From positions 94,818-158,817 of the forward strand of contig CALSMP010000011.1 of assembly GCA_943787485.1 (NCBI GenBank): DNA of 64,000 nt. The letters are read 5' to 3'. The position numbers and the translations under genes are program-made. Within the stretch, counting starts at the first letter, position 1; each line of letters begins with the position of its first letter. Shown here piece after piece: positions 47,173 to 57,227 of this stretch. The DNA comes from an uncultured Luminiphilus sp. GTDB lineage: Bacteria; Pseudomonadota; Gammaproteobacteria; Pseudomonadales; Halieaceae. The notes under the pieces are model-generated. The model had not been told where the DNA came from, did not search any database, and saw only the letters and a list, made by a program, of their open reading frames with translations.

Positions 47173-48399
47173 TCAATCGTCGCCGCTGCGACCTGGCAGC
47201 GGCAAGTCAACCTCTCCCAATAAAGCCAAACTCATTTTTTCAAGCTGCTGTGACGCCTCGTGCTCACGCCCCATGGAAAGATATAGCCGCCATAGCAGGC
47301 CGCGAGTCTCCGTCGCCTCCTCCTGCTCACTGACTTCGAGCAGGCAGGCCTCCGCCAACTCCCAGTCATGCGCATGCAGGGCTACGTAGGCGGTCGTGAG
47401 AACCAGACGCGGCTCACGGCCCTGCTGGGTTAGCCACCGGTCCATTTTTTTGATCAACTTTTGGGGATGCTTCGGCGGAAAAAGGCGAAAGCAATTTACC
47501 AGCTCTGAATCCCATTGCTTATCGAGGAAATCAACCAGGTAACGCTCCAGCGCCTCGTTCGCCCCGAGCTCGGATAAATGCTTGATGAACCGTCGACGGT
47601 AATCGTTCTGCTGTTTAAGGTCGGACGGCATCGCCCGCCATGTCGCTTCCAGCGCTGCCTTTGAATCGGGAGCGGCAACCGCCGCCGCCATCAGGCCCAG
47701 CCAAGTTGCTCGCTCAATGGTCACTAGTTGACTGGAAGAGCCAAGGTCATGCTTCTTGAGATCCGGTAGCAGCTGCTTTAGTGCCTCCCAATCCTCTAGC
47801 TGGAAGTGGGCACGCGCCAGCAACTCAAGCACATAGGGATGCTTGCTAGCATTGGCCCTCGCCCGGACCAAGGTTGCCAAGGCCTGCTCATATTGCCCAG
47901 CGGTCAGCTGAAGTTCAGCCTGCGTTAATTCGACAGCAATACCGGCATCGACATCAATCGTTTCAGCGAGGCCCAACTGATGGCGCGCTTCATCGACATC
48001 ACCCAGGCGAAAACTGGCGCGAGCCGCAATCAAATGATTGAGCAATGGCGCCTCGCTGTATCGTGCGGCTCGCAGCAGCTGTTTGCGGGACTGCTCCCAA
48101 TTGCCCTCCACGAAATTAATCAAGCCGCGATTGCTGAGCGCCGTCGCGTTGCGGCTTTTTCGATTCCCTAGCCAGTCCATGAAGCGCAGACGACTGCGCA
48201 ATACATTACCCAGCAACCTGAGGGATACGGCTAGCACTAGCCACATCAAGAGTGCCAGTGACAGCCCGAACCACAAGCTGGTCTCTATAGAAGTGTTACG
48301 CCAGTTGATAAAAATATAGCCCGGGTCCTGCTCTATCAGCGCAACAAGCCCGGCGCCCAACAGCAACCCCACAACGGCATAGAAAAATAAGCGTCGCAC
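47173..48399 (-). CDS. hemY: HemY-like membrane TPR protein
   Basis: The protein called HemY in gammaproteobacterial hemCDXY operons, distinct from Bacillus HemY oxidase. The 408 residues have two N-terminal transmembrane segments (FYAVVGLLLGAGLVALI and WFGLSLALLMWLVLAV), then TPR-like helical repeats from about residue 90 (SNRGLINFVEGNWEQSRKQL, and LLNHLIAARASFRLGDVDEA). The precise role in haem synthesis is unproven. The GTG start directly follows the stop of hemDX (TAAGTG). Confidence 0.9.
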   Translation of the reverse strand: MRRLFFYAVVGLLLGAGLVALIEQDPGYIFINWRNTSIETSLWFGLSLALLMWLVLAVSLRLLGNVLRSRLRFMDWLGNRKSRNATALSNRGLINFVEGNWEQSRKQLLRAARYSEAPLLNHLIAARASFRLGDVDEARHQLGLAETIDVDAGIAVELTQAELQLTAGQYEQALATLVRARANASKHPYVLELLARAHFQLEDWEALKQLLPDLKKHDLGSSSQLVTIERATWLGLMAAAVAAPDSKAALEATWRAMPSDLKQQNDYRRRFIKHLSELGANEALERYLVDFLDKQWDSELVNCFRLFPPKHPQKLIKKMDRWLTQQGREPRLVLTTAYVALHAHDWELAEACLLEVSEQEEATETRGLLWRLYLSMGREHEASQQLEKMSLALLGEVDLPLPGRSGDD

Positions 48400-50451
48400 T
48401 TACTGGCCCTGCCCGTCCAACTCCGTCTGCTCCGCTTGATCAAGGGTGCTTTCCAGCGTCTGCAGGGCATCCGCCAGGGCCGCACTCGATGCAACAAGAT
48501 CCGGAAGGCTGGGAGACACATTGATCGCGGAGAGCGACGCTAATTCGGCGAGCATGGGCGCCGCTCGATCGGGATCCTGGGCTTCAACCGAACGCAAGGC
48601 ATCGGCGGTCCGCACCAGGGTTTTATCAAACAGCAATTGATTATTTGACAGTGCGGCAATTTGTGCCTGCTCGAGCAAGAGACGAATCAGTTGCCGGGTA
48701 AGCTCCTCTTCGGTTGGGGTATTTAGCGAGGAAGCGTCGCGGTCCCGGGTTTTAATCACGAGGTATCCGCTGAGTTTCGCCAGCGCCGCCTCCCAGCCCC
48801 ACCGAGCTCGGGCGAGCCAACCGTCTCCTGGCGCAGGCAAATCATCCATCTGCTCCGACGTTCGTTGCCGGCCTATGCTAAGCGCCTCGGCCTGGGTCAC
48901 CAGGGCACTGAAACGCGCATAAATGCCCACCGTATCGACCCGGGGTGCAGCCATCAGTTGCGCACGATCGGCGGCGATCGCCATGCGCGCACGGTCGAGC
49001 CGAGAGTCATCGACTTCCGCCAACAAGCGATCCGCGTTACTCAGGAGTGCAAGGGCCGCATTGACATCTCTGGCTGAAGACAACCGCTGTGCCGCCAGAC
49101 GCACGGTGAAAGCGGCTTCCTGGGCCAGCCACTCGCGGCGATCGGTGGCAGTAAGTCGAGCGAGCCTGATTTCAAGCCTGTCGAGACGAGCCAGCAGCGC
49201 CGCTTGCTCAGCCGCTGCTTGAGCCTGTTGCTCCGCTCGCCCCGCAGCCGTTGCCGCAATCGCACTAGAGAGGCGCGTCTGAAGTTGATCTATTTCTCGG
49301 CCGACGGCGGCATCCATCTGTGCTTGGGTCACCCAATCCGTGGCCTCTAGCGTCCGAAGTCTCGCGTCTACCTGCCTATATCTCGCGTCTGTCTGCCTAT
49401 CTTGACCGATCAATCGCTGCCAGTCTGGCCAAATAAAATGCCAACCGCCATAGGCTGTTGCACCGATGGCCGCCAACATGAGGAGCAGCAAAAACCGTGC
49501 AAACCAGTCCGCTCGCCCGGGTGATTTTGCCGACGACTTTTCTGTATCTGTTGTCACCCTTGGCTCCGTCTTGTGCCGGGATAAGCTCGTGTCTTTGGAC
49601 ACCGCTGCGTCACTTGCGTCCTCCATCTTCCCGACGTGGGATGACGTCTGGGCAGGGAAATTTTTTTTTACCACTGATTCCGTGAGGTTCTCCCGGCCAA
49701 GGTGCTCCTGCGCGCCTGGCTGAAACGACAGCTCAGATAGCGCCGCGAGAAAACCGCGATCACTGGCATTCTCCGCCTCAATCACCCGAGTCCAACCGGC
49801 ATCAGTAGCCATGTTTGCCACCCGAGCCGAGGGTACGATAAGGGGACTGTCCAGCAAATTTGGCTGGCCCCCGGCACCCAATACCTCGGTGAGTCGCTCA
49901 ACGGTCTCGCCACTGCTCCCCTGAAATACGACCTCATCAAGATCACAAAGTTGCCAACAAAATTCAGCCGCATTAACCGGCGCCTCAAGCCGCCGGTAAC
50001 AGATAAACTCAGAAACGATCGCACCCCGCTCCTTGAGACTCTCTGCCAAGAGCGCTCTTCCCCCCTCGCCCTTAACCAGTAGCACCGGTCGCTCCCGGCA
50101 GTTGTCGAGTTCGGTCAGCGCCAAAAGTCCCTCGGAGTCGGGTGTTGCGGGCACGAGGGCCGTGATGCCCTCGAGTGCCAGTGCAGCGGCGGTTGCTTCC
50201 CCCACGGCAATGACGGTAGGCGCGCTTTCTTTCAACTGGCGTGCAAGATGCGGTATCCCCGCGCGAACCGCATTCGCGCTGATAAAAATAACGACCGATT
50301 CCGTGTCTATTGTGGGCGTCAGTGCCGGTTCGTTAATAGGTTCAATCACCAGCATAGGCTGGTACACGACATACCAACCGAGTGCCTCAAGCGACTCTCC
50401 GAGGGAGTTCGCCGTACCTTCTGGTCGGGTCAAGACCGCCGTTGGTTTCAC
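48400..50451 (-). CDS. hemDX: Fused uroporphyrinogen-III synthase HemD / membrane protein HemX
   Basis: A 683-residue fusion of two proteins that are separate in E. coli. Residues 1 to about 245 are HemD, which closes the tetrapyrrole ring ([49 protein letters not shown]). A Ser/Lys/Thr-rich linker leads to one transmembrane segment at about 315-340 ([19 protein letters not shown]), then a coiled coil rich in Ala/Gln (about 345-430) and the periplasmic HemX domain. No frameshift or stop separates the halves. It overlaps hemC by four bases (ATGA). Confidence 0.92.
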   Translation of the reverse strand: MKPTAVLTRPEGTANSLGESLEALGWYVVYQPMLVIEPINEPALTPTIDTESVVIFISANAVRAGIPHLARQLKESAPTVIAVGEATAAALALEGITALVPATPDSEGLLALTELDNCRERPVLLVKGEGGRALLAESLKERGAIVSEFICYRRLEAPVNAAEFCWQLCDLDEVVFQGSSGETVERLTEVLGAGGQPNLLDSPLIVPSARVANMATDAGWTRVIEAENASDRGFLAALSELSFQPGAQEHLGRENLTESVVKKNFPAQTSSHVGKMEDASDAAVSKDTSLSRHKTEPRVTTDTEKSSAKSPGRADWFARFLLLLMLAAIGATAYGGWHFIWPDWQRLIGQDRQTDARYRQVDARLRTLEATDWVTQAQMDAAVGREIDQLQTRLSSAIAATAAGRAEQQAQAAAEQAALLARLDRLEIRLARLTATDRREWLAQEAAFTVRLAAQRLSSARDVNAALALLSNADRLLAEVDDSRLDRARMAIAADRAQLMAAPRVDTVGIYARFSALVTQAEALSIGRQRTSEQMDDLPAPGDGWLARARWGWEAALAKLSGYLVIKTRDRDASSLNTPTEEELTRQLIRLLLEQAQIAALSNNQLLFDKTLVRTADALRSVEAQDPDRAAPMLAELASLSAINVSPSLPDLVASSAALADALQTLESTLDQAEQTELDGQGQ

Positions 50452-51356
50452 CCCCGAACTGCCCTCAAGATGTCTTCGGCACCCGCCGTCAGTAACTGTT
50501 CAGCCACAAGTTCACCCAAGTCTTCTGGATCAGCGCCGGTCGCCTCAGCGAGCAGTAGCGAACTGCCATCGGCCGCGCCAACGCGTGCTCGCAGCCACAA
50601 ACCACCGTCTTTCTCTACAGCAAAACTCGCGATCGGCACATCGCAACCACCATCGAGTCGTCTCACCACTGCTCGCTCAGCGATAACGCATCGCGCCGTG
50701 GACTCGTGATTTAACAGCGCCAGCAATTCGGCTGTTCTCGCGTCGTCACTGCGGTATTCGATGCCAACCGCGCCCTGACCACCCGCGGGCAATGAGATCT
50801 CAGGATCAATACTAGCGCCGATCCGATCTGAAAAACCCAGGCGCAGTAATCCCGCTGTTGCGAGGACGATAGCATCAAATTCCCCCGCGTCGAGTTTGGC
50901 GAGGCGAGTATTAACGTTGCCCCGCAAGAACCCGATGTCTAAATCCGGGCGAACACGCCGAATTTGGCAAGATCGTCGCAGACTGGAGGTACCCAGCCGG
51001 GCGCCCTCTGCTAGCTCATTCAAATCGCGAATCCCCACTAGCGCATCCCGCGGATCCTCGCGCTCACAGATCACCCCTAGCTGCAGGCCATCGGGTAAAG
51101 CCATTGGGACATCCTTCATCGAGTGAACCGCAATATCAGCTCGCCCATCCAGCAAGGCGGTCTCGAGCTCCTTTACAAAGAGCCCCTTGCCCCCAACTTT
51201 ATAGAGTGGACGATCCAAGAGCTGGTCTCCACGAGACGTCATGCCCAGAAGCTCGACTGTGAGCCCGGGGTGGAGTACTCGCAGGCGATCGGCTACATGA
51301 TTTGCCTGCCACAGGGCCAGCGGGCTCTCGCGGGTCGCGATAACTAATTTTGACAC
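50448..51356 (-). CDS. hemC: Porphobilinogen deaminase (hydroxymethylbilane synthase)
   Basis: HemC joins four porphobilinogen units into hydroxymethylbilane. The 302-residue protein starts at a GTG ([16 protein letters not shown]) with AGGAG eight bases upstream; the frame continues to 51392, but that part is not family-like. It contains [37 protein letters not shown], and the dipyrromethane-cofactor cysteine in [13 protein letters not shown]. It is the first gene of hemC-hemDX-hemY and divergent from argH. Confidence 0.96.
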   Translation of the reverse strand: MSKLVIATRESPLALWQANHVADRLRVLHPGLTVELLGMTSRGDQLLDRPLYKVGGKGLFVKELETALLDGRADIAVHSMKDVPMALPDGLQLGVICEREDPRDALVGIRDLNELAEGARLGTSSLRRSCQIRRVRPDLDIGFLRGNVNTRLAKLDAGEFDAIVLATAGLLRLGFSDRIGASIDPEISLPAGGQGAVGIEYRSDDARTAELLALLNHESTARCVIAERAVVRRLDGGCDVPIASFAVEKDGGLWLRARVGAADGSSLLLAEATGADPEDLGELVAEQLLTAGAEDILRAVRG

Positions 51357-51419
51357 TAGTAGACTCCTGATACTCTGACGACAGCTTACCACGGGTCTGC
51401 AAGAACGGAGCGCCTACGG

Positions 51420-51428
51420 TGTTATACT
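51420..51428 (+). promoter_or_regulatory. Predicted extended -10 promoter of argH
   Basis: TGTTATACT is a TGn-extended -10 hexamer (TATACT at 51423-51428) with no good -35. A small perfect hairpin CGCCAC-TTGT-GTGGCG (51466-51481) follows in the leader. Confidence 0.5.
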
Positions 51429-51509
51429 CGGCCTCTGGGTGCTGCGTGAATTCGGTCTTGGCACCCGCCACTTGTGTGGCGATAAACCCATGAGCGCAAC
51501 AGGATCATC

Positions 51510-52916
51510 ATGAGTACTCCAGACGACAACCAAAATACCAGCTCGCTGTGGGGTGGCCGTTTTACCGAGGCGACTGATCTTTTTGTACAGCGGTTCACCG
51601 CCTCAGAAAGCTTTGATCGTCAACTTGCGGCTCAAGATATCGAGGGGTCTTTAGCCCACGCAGCCATGCTGCATGCCGTTGGCGTGCTGACAGATGATGA
51701 AGCCGTCGCCATTCAAGAGGGCCTGAAAAACGTTCGCGATGAGATTGCAGCCGGCACCTTTGACTGGCGGACCGATCGAGAAGATGTCCACATGAACATC
51801 GAAGCCCGACTGACCGAGCTGATTGGAGAGGCCGGAAAGAAATTACACACCGGGCGCTCGCGAAACGATCAGGTGGCCACGGACATCCGGCTTTGGTTAA
51901 GAAACGCCATTGACGCTATCTCTGCGGAGTTGACCCGGCTGCAGCGGGGCATCGTCGCGCTGGCGCAGACCCATGCGACGACCATCATGCCCGGATTTAC
52001 CCATTTACAGGTCGCCCAGCCCATCACCTTTGGACACCACATGTTGGCCTGGAATGAAATGCTCGAGCGTGATTGGAGCCGACTTCAAGACTGTCGCGAC
52101 CGGTTAAACCAGTGTCCTCTGGGTGCCGCCGCATTAGCGGGCACGACGTTTCCTATCGATCGTGAGATGACCGCCGAGATGCTGGGATTTGTCCACCCTA
52201 CTCGAAATTCTTTGGATTCAGTCTCCGACCGGGACTTTGCCATCGAATTTTGTGCGGTCGCAGCCATCGTCACCACTCACCTTTCTCGCATGTCAGAGGA
52301 ACTGGTACTGTGGACGTCAGCTCAGTTCAACTTCATTGATATTCCAGATCGTTTTTGCACCGGCTCCTCGATCATGCCACAAAAGAAAAACCCCGATGTA
52401 CCCGAGCTGGTCCGCGGCAAGAGTGGCCGGATGAATGGCCATTTGATGGCGTTGCTGACCCTGATGAAAAGCCAACCCCTCGCTTACAACAAAGACAACC
52501 AGGAAGATAAAGAGCCGCTGTTTGACGCCGTGAAAACCCTCTTTGATTGCCTGCGCGCCTTTGCTGATATGGTGCCCGCTCTGCAGCCCAATACCGACAA
52601 CATGCGCACCGCGGCGCTACAGGGCTTTTCCACCGCCACTGACCTGGCCGACTACCTGGTGAGAAAAGGATTGCCATTTCGCGATGCGCATGAAGTTGTG
52701 GGGAAAACCGTGGCGCACTGCGTCAACCGAGGCATTCATCTAGAAGACATGTCCCTCGCTGACTTACAAGGCTTCAACCAAGCCATTGAGGAAGACGTCT
52801 TTAGCGTGTTGAGCCTCGAAGGGTCGGTGGCCGCGCGTGACCACGTCGGTGGAACCGCGCCCAATCAGGTGATTGCCGCGGCTCAATCCGCTCTGGCGCT
52901 ATTGGACCAGCGTTAG
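51510..52916 (+). CDS. argH: Argininosuccinate lyase
   Basis: ArgH releases arginine and fumarate in the last step of arginine synthesis. The 468-residue protein has the fumarase/aspartase signature [15 protein letters not shown], the [17 protein letters not shown] block and TVAHCVNRG. It begins with ATG behind CAGGA. It is divergent from hemC; its 3' end overlaps the convergent cyaY by four bases. Confidence 0.97.
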   Translation: MSTPDDNQNTSSLWGGRFTEATDLFVQRFTASESFDRQLAAQDIEGSLAHAAMLHAVGVLTDDEAVAIQEGLKNVRDEIAAGTFDWRTDREDVHMNIEARLTELIGEAGKKLHTGRSRNDQVATDIRLWLRNAIDAISAELTRLQRGIVALAQTHATTIMPGFTHLQVAQPITFGHHMLAWNEMLERDWSRLQDCRDRLNQCPLGAAALAGTTFPIDREMTAEMLGFVHPTRNSLDSVSDRDFAIEFCAVAAIVTTHLSRMSEELVLWTSAQFNFIDIPDRFCTGSSIMPQKKNPDVPELVRGKSGRMNGHLMALLTLMKSQPLAYNKDNQEDKEPLFDAVKTLFDCLRAFADMVPALQPNTDNMRTAALQGFSTATDLADYLVRKGLPFRDAHEVVGKTVAHCVNRGIHLEDMSLADLQGFNQAIEEDVFSVLSLEGSVAARDHVGGTAPNQVIAAAQSALALLDQR

Positions 52917-53236
52917 TCCTGCCAAGAAAATTCGACGCCCGCGTGGAGCGCTAGCTCAGACACCAGTACATCTCGAAAAGATTCCTGGGTTTTGGTGTCG
53001 AGCCAATCCCGCGCCTGATCATCCCACTGATAGTGGAAACCGCCTCCCGGTGTCGCCAGCCATAACTGCTCAGTAGGTGGCTGCCGGCTAAACACAAAAA
53101 CAATACCGTTGCTGAACTTCACGTTGATCACACCCTCGGCTACGCTGATATCGGGGTCATCCTCCAGCGCTTCGAGAAGTGATTCGACGCGGTCAAAGGT
53201 ATCTTCTATGAGATCGTAATACGCTGCTGCGGTCAC
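52913..53236 (-). CDS. cyaY: Frataxin-like protein CyaY
   Basis: CyaY is the bacterial frataxin, an iron-binding modulator of the IscS/IscU iron-sulfur machinery. The 107-residue protein has the acidic first helix ([20 protein letters not shown]), the strand [20 protein letters not shown], and [21 protein letters not shown]. It is divergent from the lptM-lysA unit, the usual gammaproteobacterial arrangement. Confidence 0.94.
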   Translation of the reverse strand: MTAAAYYDLIEDTFDRVESLLEALEDDPDISVAEGVINVKFSNGIVFVFSRQPPTEQLWLATPGGGFHYQWDDQARDWLDTKTQESFRDVLVSELALHAGVEFSWQD

Positions 53237-53377
53237 TTCAGGCTCTCCAATTAGCGGCGGGTAAAGTGGTGTCTTTACTCGGTGACAACACTAACACAGG
53301 GTAAAGCAAGGCCTGTGCCAGCGCCGCCCCGGCGGGCATCGACACTGATATACTATGCGGTTTTAAGAGGCACCCCC

Positions 53378-53500
53378 ATGCGATATGTTGCGGCCCTGCT
53401 AGTACTGGCGTTCCTGGTCGCTTGCGGCCAGTCGGGACCGTTGCGACCTGCTGACCCGACCCAAGACCAATTGAGCCCGGCGAACCCAACAGCACCATGA
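53378..53500 (+). CDS. lptM: LPS translocon maturation lipoprotein LptM (YifL-like)
   Basis: A 40-residue lipoprotein whose gene is too short for many gene finders. MRYVAALLVLAFLVACGQSG has the lipobox LVAC (Cys16), then the LptM motif CGQSGPLRPAD (CGQKGPLYLP-like in E. coli). LptM aids oxidative assembly of LptDE. The ATG at 53378 gives the family start; the frame is open upstream to 53282 but without family sequence. It overlaps lysA by ATGA, and the lptM-lysA-dapF order is conserved in E. coli relatives. Confidence 0.88.
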   Translation: MRYVAALLVLAFLVACGQSGPLRPADPTQDQLSPANPTAP

Positions 53501-54750
53501 GCTTTCTCTACGAACAGCAACATTTGCACTGCGAATCAGTGCCTTTGAATGAACTGGCGAGACGCTACGGAACGCCGCTGTATGTCTATTCCCGAGCGGC
53601 AATCGAGACAGCCTACCGGCGCTACACCAGCGCGCTAAGCGAGCATGATCACTTGGTTTGTTATGCAGTCAAGGCTAACTCCAACCTCGCGGTTCTACAG
53701 GTGCTAGCCGAGCTGGGTGCAGGCTTTGATATTGTGTCATTGGGTGAGCTCGAGAGAGTCCTTGAAGCCGGTGGCGATCCGCAGCGCATTGTATTTTCGG
53801 GCGTTTGTAAATCACCCGCTGAGCTGGAACGCGCCCTGTCGGTAGGGATCAAATGCTTCAACGTCGAATCCGCGGCGGAGTTGACCGCGCTGAGCGACAT
53901 CGCTACTCGACTCAATCGGACCGCTCCCGTATCCCTGCGAGTCAACCCCGATGTCGATGCCAACACACACCCCTACATTTCGACGGGGCTGAAAGAAAAT
54001 AAGTTTGGTATCGACATGGGCGATGCTGTCGACCTGTATCAGCAAGCCGCTTCACTTCCCGGCATCACCCCAGTGGGCATCGACTGTCACATCGGTAGCC
54101 AGCTGACCGAGATTGAGCCCTTCTGTGAGGCTCTGGACCGACTGATGGTACTGCTCGACCAGCTGGAGCGCACGGGCATTACCATCAATCATCTCGATCT
54201 AGGTGGCGGACTGGGGGTTCAGTATTACGACGAACAGGTGCCGGCGGTCGACGTATACATCAAAGCGCTTATCGATCGCCTCGGTGACCGCGCCTTCACC
54301 TTAGTGTTTGAGCCGGGCCGATCCATCGTTGCCATGGCGGGCGTGTTGCTGACCGAGGTTGCCTACCTAAAGCAAACCCCCTATCGAAACTTTGCCCTAG
54401 TCGATGCGGGCATGAATGATTTGCTAAGGCCAGCGCTTTACAACGCATGGCAGGAGATCATGCCTGTGATCGCACGTGATGGGCCGGTTTCGCAGTGGGA
54501 TGTGGTCGGTCCGGTGTGTGAGACGGGCGACTTTCTCGGGAAGGATCGATCGCTCAACTTGCGGCCGCAAGATTTGCTGGCGGTAACGGGTGCCGGGGCA
54601 TACGGTTTTGTCATGGCCTCAAACTATAATTCGCGCCCGAGGCCCGCCGAAGTCATGGTGGCGGGCAGCCAGGCCCACCTGATCCGCCAACGGGAAACTG
54701 TGAGCGAGCTTTGGGCCTCGGAAATCAAGCTGCCGGCCTCGAATCAATGA
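53497..54750 (+). CDS. lysA: Diaminopimelate decarboxylase
   Basis: LysA makes lysine from meso-diaminopimelate. The 417-residue PLP enzyme (alanine-racemase-like fold) has the cofactor lysine in VCYAVKANSN (about residue 57), GAGFDIVSLGELERVL, CHIGSQLTEIEPF, LGGGLGVQYY and FEPGRSIVAMAG. It begins in the lptM stop and ends in the dapF start (ATGA at both ends), so the three genes are coupled. Confidence 0.97.
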   Translation: MSFLYEQQHLHCESVPLNELARRYGTPLYVYSRAAIETAYRRYTSALSEHDHLVCYAVKANSNLAVLQVLAELGAGFDIVSLGELERVLEAGGDPQRIVFSGVCKSPAELERALSVGIKCFNVESAAELTALSDIATRLNRTAPVSLRVNPDVDANTHPYISTGLKENKFGIDMGDAVDLYQQAASLPGITPVGIDCHIGSQLTEIEPFCEALDRLMVLLDQLERTGITINHLDLGGGLGVQYYDEQVPAVDVYIKALIDRLGDRAFTLVFEPGRSIVAMAGVLLTEVAYLKQTPYRNFALVDAGMNDLLRPALYNAWQEIMPVIARDGPVSQWDVVGPVCETGDFLGKDRSLNLRPQDLLAVTGAGAYGFVMASNYNSRPRPAEVMVAGSQAHLIRQRETVSELWASEIKLPASNQ

Positions 54751-55586
54751 AACTGCGATTTACCAAGATGCACGGCGCGGGGAATGACTTTGTCGTCATC
54801 GACCTGATTCGTCAATCAGCCACGCTTTCCGCAAGCCAGATTCGCCGCATAGCCAACCGACAGCGCGGCATTGGCTGCGATCAGGTGTTGCTCGTCGAAG
54901 CACCCGACCAGCCTGACGCTGACTTCCGCTACCGGATCTTCAACGCCGATGGCTCTGAGGCAGGACAATGCGGCAACGGCGCTCGGTGCTTTGCGCGTTT
55001 CGTCACTGATCAGAGGCTGACGTGGAAGAGAGAGCTGCGAGTATTGGCCCCTGGCGGCCCCATGACGCTACGAATCAGCGACGACGGACTCATCACGGCA
55101 GATCTCGGCGCACCCCGATTCAGCCTTGCCCAGATCCCCCTACTCGCCGGCAACGAGCAGCTCGAGTATCAACTAAAGGTAAACGGCTGCGATATCACTT
55201 TTGGCGCCTTATCCATGGGCAACCCGCACGCCATTACCCTGGTCGACGACGTCAGGAGCGCCCCGGTGGCCGAGCTTGGCGCTGCCCTTGAGGCCAATCC
55301 CGCCTTTCCCGATCGGGTTAACGTTGGCTTTATGCAACTGCTGGATCGGCAAGAAGTTCGTCTTCGTGTATTTGAACGCGGCGCTGGCGAAACACAGGCC
55401 TGTGGCACCGGCGCCTGTGCGGCTGTTGTTCATGGCATTCGGCTCGGTCTTCTCGATAACGAGGTGACAGTCCACCTGCCCGGGGGTAAGCTGAAGGTCT
55501 CTTGGTTGGGGGGCGAGTCCAATGTATGGCTGGGTGGCCCGACCGCGACAATTTTTGATGGGACCATCCGACTCCGCCACCGATGA
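54747..55586 (+). CDS. dapF: Diaminopimelate epimerase
   Basis: DapF converts L,L- to meso-diaminopimelate for peptidoglycan and lysine. The 279-residue product starts KLRFTKMHGAGNDFVVID. It has the two catalytic cysteines in SEAGQCGNGARCFARF and ETQACGTGACAAVV, and PHAITLVDDV. The ATG at 54747 lies in the lysA stop; the frame starts earlier (54711) but family sequence begins at 54747. DUF484 follows after 31 bases. Confidence 0.97.
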   Translation: MKLRFTKMHGAGNDFVVIDLIRQSATLSASQIRRIANRQRGIGCDQVLLVEAPDQPDADFRYRIFNADGSEAGQCGNGARCFARFVTDQRLTWKRELRVLAPGGPMTLRISDDGLITADLGAPRFSLAQIPLLAGNEQLEYQLKVNGCDITFGALSMGNPHAITLVDDVRSAPVAELGAALEANPAFPDRVNVGFMQLLDRQEVRLRVFERGAGETQACGTGACAAVVHGIRLGLLDNEVTVHLPGGKLKVSWLGGESNVWLGGPTATIFDGTIRLRHR

Positions 55587-55617
55587 ATGACGGACACGGG
55601 AAGCAGGCGAAAATAAG

Positions 55618-56316
55618 ATGACAGCAGAGAACGCCTCCGCAGAATCGGACGACACGCCCAAAACCCTCGTCGAGGGCGATCAGGTGGAACGCTATCTGCG
55701 CGATCACCCCAATTTCTTTAAGCATCGATCTGATTTACTGATGGCCATGGAGCTGCCCCACGGTGGAGCCGGTGCTGTCTCCCTAGTCGAACGTCAAGTT
55801 ACCTTGCTGCGCGAACGCAACATCGAGATGCGTAATCGCCTTGCCAGCATCAACCAAACCGCTGAGGCCAACAATACGTTATTCAGCGCCTCTCGAGACA
55901 TGGTGCTTGAGTTGGTCAATGCCCGAGAAGTCTTTGATCTGAGCGATATAGTCCGCGCCGGCTTGCAAAACCACTTTGCTATTGAGTTCGGCGAGCTACT
56001 TTGGCTCGAAGAGTCCTTATCGGCGGATCCCATCGACAGCGAACGCGTCGCTGTTGTCAGTGGACTACTGCGTCAGTCTCAAGCCTACTGCGGGGTATTT
56101 CGGTCTGAGGAAATGACCGCCTTGTTCCCGGATTGTCTGACAGAGGGGTCGGCGGCCTTGGCGCCACTTATGCGCGATGATGCCCTGATTGGCTGTCTTG
56201 CCGTTGGCTCGCGCGACGTTAGACGCTACGACGGGGACGTGGGGACCTTGTTTTTGGAATACCTCGCCGATGTGTTGATGCGCCTGCCTTGTCTGGATAC
56301 GAAAGACGCCACGTGA
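55618..56316 (+). CDS. DUF484 family protein
   Basis: A 232-residue cytoplasmic protein of the DUF484 (YigA) family. The N-terminal VERYLRDHPNFFKHRSDLL and SLVERQVTLLRERNIEMRNRL are typical. The rest resembles a degenerate GAF-like domain (FAIEFGELLWLEESL onward to LEYLADVLMRLPC). The function is unknown; it sits between dapF and xerC, as in E. coli. It overlaps the xerC GTG. Confidence 0.9.
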   Translation: MTAENASAESDDTPKTLVEGDQVERYLRDHPNFFKHRSDLLMAMELPHGGAGAVSLVERQVTLLRERNIEMRNRLASINQTAEANNTLFSASRDMVLELVNAREVFDLSDIVRAGLQNHFAIEFGELLWLEESLSADPIDSERVAVVSGLLRQSQAYCGVFRSEEMTALFPDCLTEGSAALAPLMRDDALIGCLAVGSRDVRRYDGDVGTLFLEYLADVLMRLPCLDTKDAT

Positions 56317-57227
56317 CCGACTCGCTCCGTGACGCATGCTCCGACTATCTCTCTTATCAGCGCGATGTGCGACAGGTTTCACCCCACACCCTTTCGGGGT
56401 ACTCGCGGGATCTTCTGAATTTTGTGGATTTCTGTGACGGGCGAGACAAGCACCAGATTGTCGCTATTGCTGAAGTGGATGTCAGGCACTGGATTGCCAG
56501 CGAGCACCGGCGCGGCCTCTCGAGTGCCAGTATTCAACGACAGCTCTCGGCAGTGCGCGCGCTCTTTCGCTACCTTGGCGAGAGAGATCCCAGCGTGGGC
56601 AATCCCGCCCTCGGCGTAAAAGCCCCCAAGTCAGGTCGAACCCTCCCTAAAAGCATGGATGCCGACAGCGTCGGCGCGTTGTTTCAGGTCAAGCCCGAGA
56701 CGCCATTGGATTATCGTGACCTAGCCATTGCAGAGCTGTTGTACTCCTCAGGCCTTCGGCTCGCCGAATTGGTGTCGGCCAACATTGGAGACATCGACTC
56801 GGGTGAGCGGGTGATCACCGTGACCGGTAAGGGGCGGAAGACCCGCACCGTTCCCGTGGGGGGGCCGGCGCTGGAGGCTATTGCGCAGTGGCTGAAGCAG
56901 CGTCCTCTCGGCAAGGAGACGGTCAGTGCTGATGCTCCGCTGTTTGTATCCTCCCGTGGTACCCGAATCAGTCCTCGCTCGGTGCAAGAGCGCCTGAAAC
57001 GACTGGGCGCCACCACACAGATCCCAGGAAAACTGCATCCACACATGTTGCGCCACTCCTTCGCGAGCCATCTTCTCGAGTCAAGCGGCGACCTTCGAGC
57101 GGTGCAAGAACTTCTAGGGCATGCGGATATCAGTACGACTCAAATTTATACCCACCTAGACTTCCAACATTTGGCAAAAACCTACGATGCCGCCCATCCT
57201 CGGGCTCGCCGCAAAAGCAAATCATGA
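56313..57227 (+). CDS. xerC: Site-specific tyrosine recombinase XerC
   Basis: XerC acts with XerD at dif to resolve chromosome dimers. The 304-residue protein has the N-terminal SAM-like domain (SPHTLSGYSRDLLNFVDFC) and a catalytic domain with Arg in SSGLRLAELVSANI, the HxxR of HPHMLRHSFASHLLES, the following His in LLGHADISTTQIYTH, and the nucleophile Tyr in IYTHLDF. The GTG at 56313 overlaps the DUF484 stop; I prefer it to an ATG eight codons earlier (56289), which overlaps DUF484 more. xerD is not in the window. Confidence 0.94.
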   Translation: MTDSLRDACSDYLSYQRDVRQVSPHTLSGYSRDLLNFVDFCDGRDKHQIVAIAEVDVRHWIASEHRRGLSSASIQRQLSAVRALFRYLGERDPSVGNPALGVKAPKSGRTLPKSMDADSVGALFQVKPETPLDYRDLAIAELLYSSGLRLAELVSANIGDIDSGERVITVTGKGRKTRTVPVGGPALEAIAQWLKQRPLGKETVSADAPLFVSSRGTRISPRSVQERLKRLGATTQIPGKLHPHMLRHSFASHLLESSGDLRAVQELLGHADISTTQIYTHLDFQHLAKTYDAAHPRARRKSKS

